64,000 nt of DNA from Gemmatimonas phototrophica (GTDB lineage: Bacteria; Gemmatimonadota; Gemmatimonadetes; Gemmatimonadales; Gemmatimonadaceae): assembly GCA_945869195.1 (NCBI GenBank), contig CAMBNV010000007.1, forward strand, positions 105,821-169,820. Reading direction: 5' to 3'. Under the pieces are notes generated by a model. It worked only from the letters and a program-made list of their open reading frames with translations, had not been told where the DNA came from and made no database searches. Shown here piece after piece: positions 62,396 through 64,000 of this stretch. The number at the start of each line of letters is the position of its first letter. Within the stretch, counting starts at the first letter, position 1. The position numbers and the translations under genes are program-made.

Positions 62396-63547
62396 TTGAG
62401 CGACGCCCGGCATGTTGACGTCATCGTCGTTGGACTCGGGGCGATGGGGAGCCAGACGCTTGCGCACCTCGCCCGCCGAGGAATCCGCGCCATGGGCTTC
62501 GATCGGTTCTCCCCCCCGCACGACCAGGGGTCGAGTCACGGCAAGTCGCGCATTATCCGCGAGGCGTACTTCGAGGACCCCATCTATGTGCCACTCGTGC
62601 GGCGTGCGTACGAGTGCTGGACCGAGCTGGAGGCGGAGTCGGGCACGACGCTCTTTCGTCGCACCGGCGGGCTCTGCTACGGTCCAGCGGCCGGTGAGTT
62701 GGTGAGCGGCGCGCGGCGCAGCGCCGAGTTGCATGGGGTGGCGCACGAGTCGCTCGACGCGGCCGCACTGCGCGCGCGATTTCCCGCGTTCGTGATCGAG
62801 GACGACTGGGTGGGCGTACTCGAATCGCGCGCCGGTATACTCGATCCGGAGCGCGCGATCAGTGCCGCGATTGACGTCGCGCGGCGGCACGGGGCCTCGG
62901 TGCGTACCGGAGAGCCAGTGCTGCGCTGGCGGCAGGAGGGTGAGGGCGTCGTCGTCGAGACCGCAGAGGGGAGCTATCGTGCCGGCCAACTCGTACTCAG
63001 CGCAGGTATGTGGATCGGCGAGCTCGTGCGCGAGCTCAATCTTCCGCTGGTCGTGCAACGGAACGCGGTCTACTGGTTTGAGCCGCGCGGCGACGCCGCG
63101 CTCTTCGCTCCGGACCGTTTTCCAGTCTTTCTCGGTGATCTCTCGCCCGAGCTGATGCTCTACGGCTTTCCTGACACTGGCGACGGCGTGAAGGTCGCGC
63201 TGCACCACTTCGGCCCACCGGTTTCGCCCGACGCGATCGATCGCACGGTGGGTGCTGCCGAGATTGACCATCTGCGCGGTCTGCTGCAGCGGTACCTGCC
63301 GGCTGCGAACGGCCCGCTCCGCGCCACTGGAGTCTGCACCTACACCAATCTGCCCGACGAGCACTTTCTCATCGACCGGCACCCCCAGGCGTCGTGCGTC
63401 TGGATCGCCTCACCCTGCTCGGGGCATGGCTTTAAGTTCTCGAGCGCGATCGGCGAGCTACTCGCGGACCTGCTGACCACGGGGCGCGCGGGGTTCGACC
63501 TCGCACCGTTCGCGATTGGTCGCTTCGGTGCGCGCAAGGCGCTCTGA
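62396..63547 (+). CDS. Monomeric sarcosine oxidase / N-methyl-amino-acid oxidase
   Basis: This 383-residue flavoprotein oxidises N-methyl amino acids such as sarcosine to glycine, formaldehyde and hydrogen peroxide. The N-terminal FAD Rossmann motif is VIVVGLGAMGSQTL; GSSHGKSRIIREAYFEDPIYVPLVRRAYECW is the family's second block, seen in parts. The covalent-flavin cysteine is Cys314 in GVCTYTNLPDEHFLID, followed by CSGHGFKFSSAIGELLADL. That number is within one of the characterised bacterial enzyme. I chose the TTG at 62396 because GAGGAG (62385-62390) lies five bases upstream; the frame also runs to 62372. N-methyltryptophan oxidase is the alternative. Confidence 0.9.
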   Translation: MSDARHVDVIVVGLGAMGSQTLAHLARRGIRAMGFDRFSPPHDQGSSHGKSRIIREAYFEDPIYVPLVRRAYECWTELEAESGTTLFRRTGGLCYGPAAGELVSGARRSAELHGVAHESLDAAALRARFPAFVIEDDWVGVLESRAGILDPERAISAAIDVARRHGASVRTGEPVLRWRQEGEGVVVETAEGSYRAGQLVLSAGMWIGELVRELNLPLVVQRNAVYWFEPRGDAALFAPDRFPVFLGDLSPELMLYGFPDTGDGVKVALHHFGPPVSPDAIDRTVGAAEIDHLRGLLQRYLPAANGPLRATGVCTYTNLPDEHFLIDRHPQASCVWIASPCSGHGFKFSSAIGELLADLLTTGRAGFDLAPFAIGRFGARKAL

Positions 63548-63582
63548 GGGGGGCGATGCGCACCGCGTTCGGGTGAGTTGCT

Positions 63583-63623
63583 GAACATCCCCGGCCCCGC
63601 GCGTTGCGGGACCGGGGATGTTC
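63583..63623. terminator. Bidirectional terminator hairpin between convergent genes
   Basis: An 18-base stem with one mismatch pairs 63583-63600 with 63606-63623 around a GCGTT loop, between the sarcosine oxidase stop and the end of the convergent partial gene. Its symmetry would let it act on both strands. Confidence 0.75.
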
Positions 63624-63658
63624 GGTAGTGCGCGCGCCGAGTGGCCGCGCCGTTTAGA

Positions 63659-64000
63659 TCACGAGACCACTGGGCTCATGAGGTCGTTGACGGCCTTCTT
63701 CAGCATGTCGACCTTCGCCTTGTCACAGGAGCTCCGGGCATCGCCCTCGAGCTCGGTCGAGAGCTTCTGGAGCGTCTGCGTCCGTGCGGTGCCGCTGGCA
63801 CGCTGCGCCGCCTCGAGTTCACGGCGCACCGCGCTCACGCGCGAGGCCGAGAGGCAGCTATTGCGTTCGAGCTGATCGACGAACGCCTTGGCGAGCGAGA
63901 ACGAGGGCGGCCACTCGAGCTTGGGCTGCCCCTGTGCGTTGAGCTGGTTCCAACGCACGGTGTTGGCGGCATCGATCTCGTTCTGGGAGATGAACTCGGT
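63659..64000 (-). CDS. C-terminal part of an unknown protein (truncated by window edge)
   Basis: The frame is open from base 64000 down to the stop at 63659, so at least 113 residues are present and the start is outside the window. The sequence is helical and charged: TEFISQNEIDAANTVRWNQL, then WPPSFSLAKAFVDQLERN, VRRELEAAQRASGTART and ARSSCDKAKVDMLKKAV. I do not recognise the family. It resembles a C-terminal helical regulatory or cap region rather than a catalytic domain. Two Cys are present. The gene converges on sarcosine oxidase, and a hairpin separates them. Confidence 0.7.
   Translation of the reverse strand, partial: TEFISQNEIDAANTVRWNQLNAQGQPKLEWPPSFSLAKAFVDQLERNSCLSASRVSAVRRELEAAQRASGTARTQTLQKLSTELEGDARSSCDKAKVDMLKKAVNDLMSPVVS

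Overview
The window is a stretch of GC-rich bacterial chromosome, densely coded on both strands, with no phage, transposase, integrase or CRISPR signal. The gene content is a mix: core housekeeping genes (thrS, glyA, rpiB, eno, thiL, uppS, an ftsB-like gene, two tRNA-Met genes) and many secreted or outer-membrane proteins (TonB-dependent receptors, BNR/VPS10-type beta-propellers, Ig-like and RCC1 repeats, a PEGA-domain Ser/Thr kinase, an S9 peptidase, exported amidohydrolases). Together with a Planctomycetes/Verrucomicrobia-type small protein (Minf_1886 family), this fits a Gemmatimonadota-like Gram-negative. That assignment is inference from gene content and was not tested by phylogeny. Many genes lack a clear Shine-Dalgarno sequence, and several have a TAnnnT box only a few bases before the start codon.

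Layout. 1-5.0 kb: end of thrS, a small exported protein, then thiolase, 3-hydroxyacyl-CoA dehydrogenase and acyl-CoA dehydrogenase (short-chain acyl-CoA metabolism). 5.1-12.3 kb: leucine dehydrogenase-rpiB-glyA, a Minf_1886 protein, thiL with an acyltransferase, eno with an ftsB-like gene, then initiator and elongator tRNA-Met, each with its own promoter and terminator. 12.3-21.6 kb: a TonB receptor, a creatininase-family protein, a VF530 protein, an exported amidohydrolase, an M20 amidohydrolase, an HGSNAT-like membrane acyltransferase and a Tat-exported aminotransferase. 21.8-34.3 kb: a BNR propeller protein, an internally deleted DUF5916 protein, a TPP riboswitch with terminator controlling a TonB receptor, a HEAT-cyclophilin protein, two divergent secreted propeller proteins, a sterol-desaturase-family protein and a GNAT remnant.

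34.3-44.8 kb: on the minus strand, a kinase, a pseudo-HtrA protein and an RCC1/Ig lipoprotein form an apparent operon; a second BNR propeller diverges from it. 44.9-54.1 kb: a small membrane protein and winged-helix regulator pair with its own operator and probably leaderless promoter, uppS, a DUF4173-like membrane protein, a P-loop ATPase, a class V PLP enzyme, an acyl-CoA dehydrogenase with RidA, a GNAT protein and a DUF808 protein. 54.2-64 kb: an S9 peptidase, an outer-membrane protein, an exported amidohydrolase, then a glyoxylate/glycine group (class V aminotransferase, GlcD-like oxidase, monomeric sarcosine oxidase) and a partial unknown gene.

How the genes fit together. The TPP-riboswitch-controlled TonB receptor and thiL suggest thiamine import and activation. 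GlcD, the glyoxylate-type aminotransferase, sarcosine oxidase and GlyA converge on glycine and one-carbon units. The S9 and M20 hydrolases, amidohydrolases and leucine dehydrogenase suit a peptide- and amino-acid-using heterotroph. The best candidate for an undescribed system is the kinase/pseudo-HtrA/RCC1 lipoprotein operon at 34.3-41.3 kb, which reads as an envelope sensing or scaffolding module.
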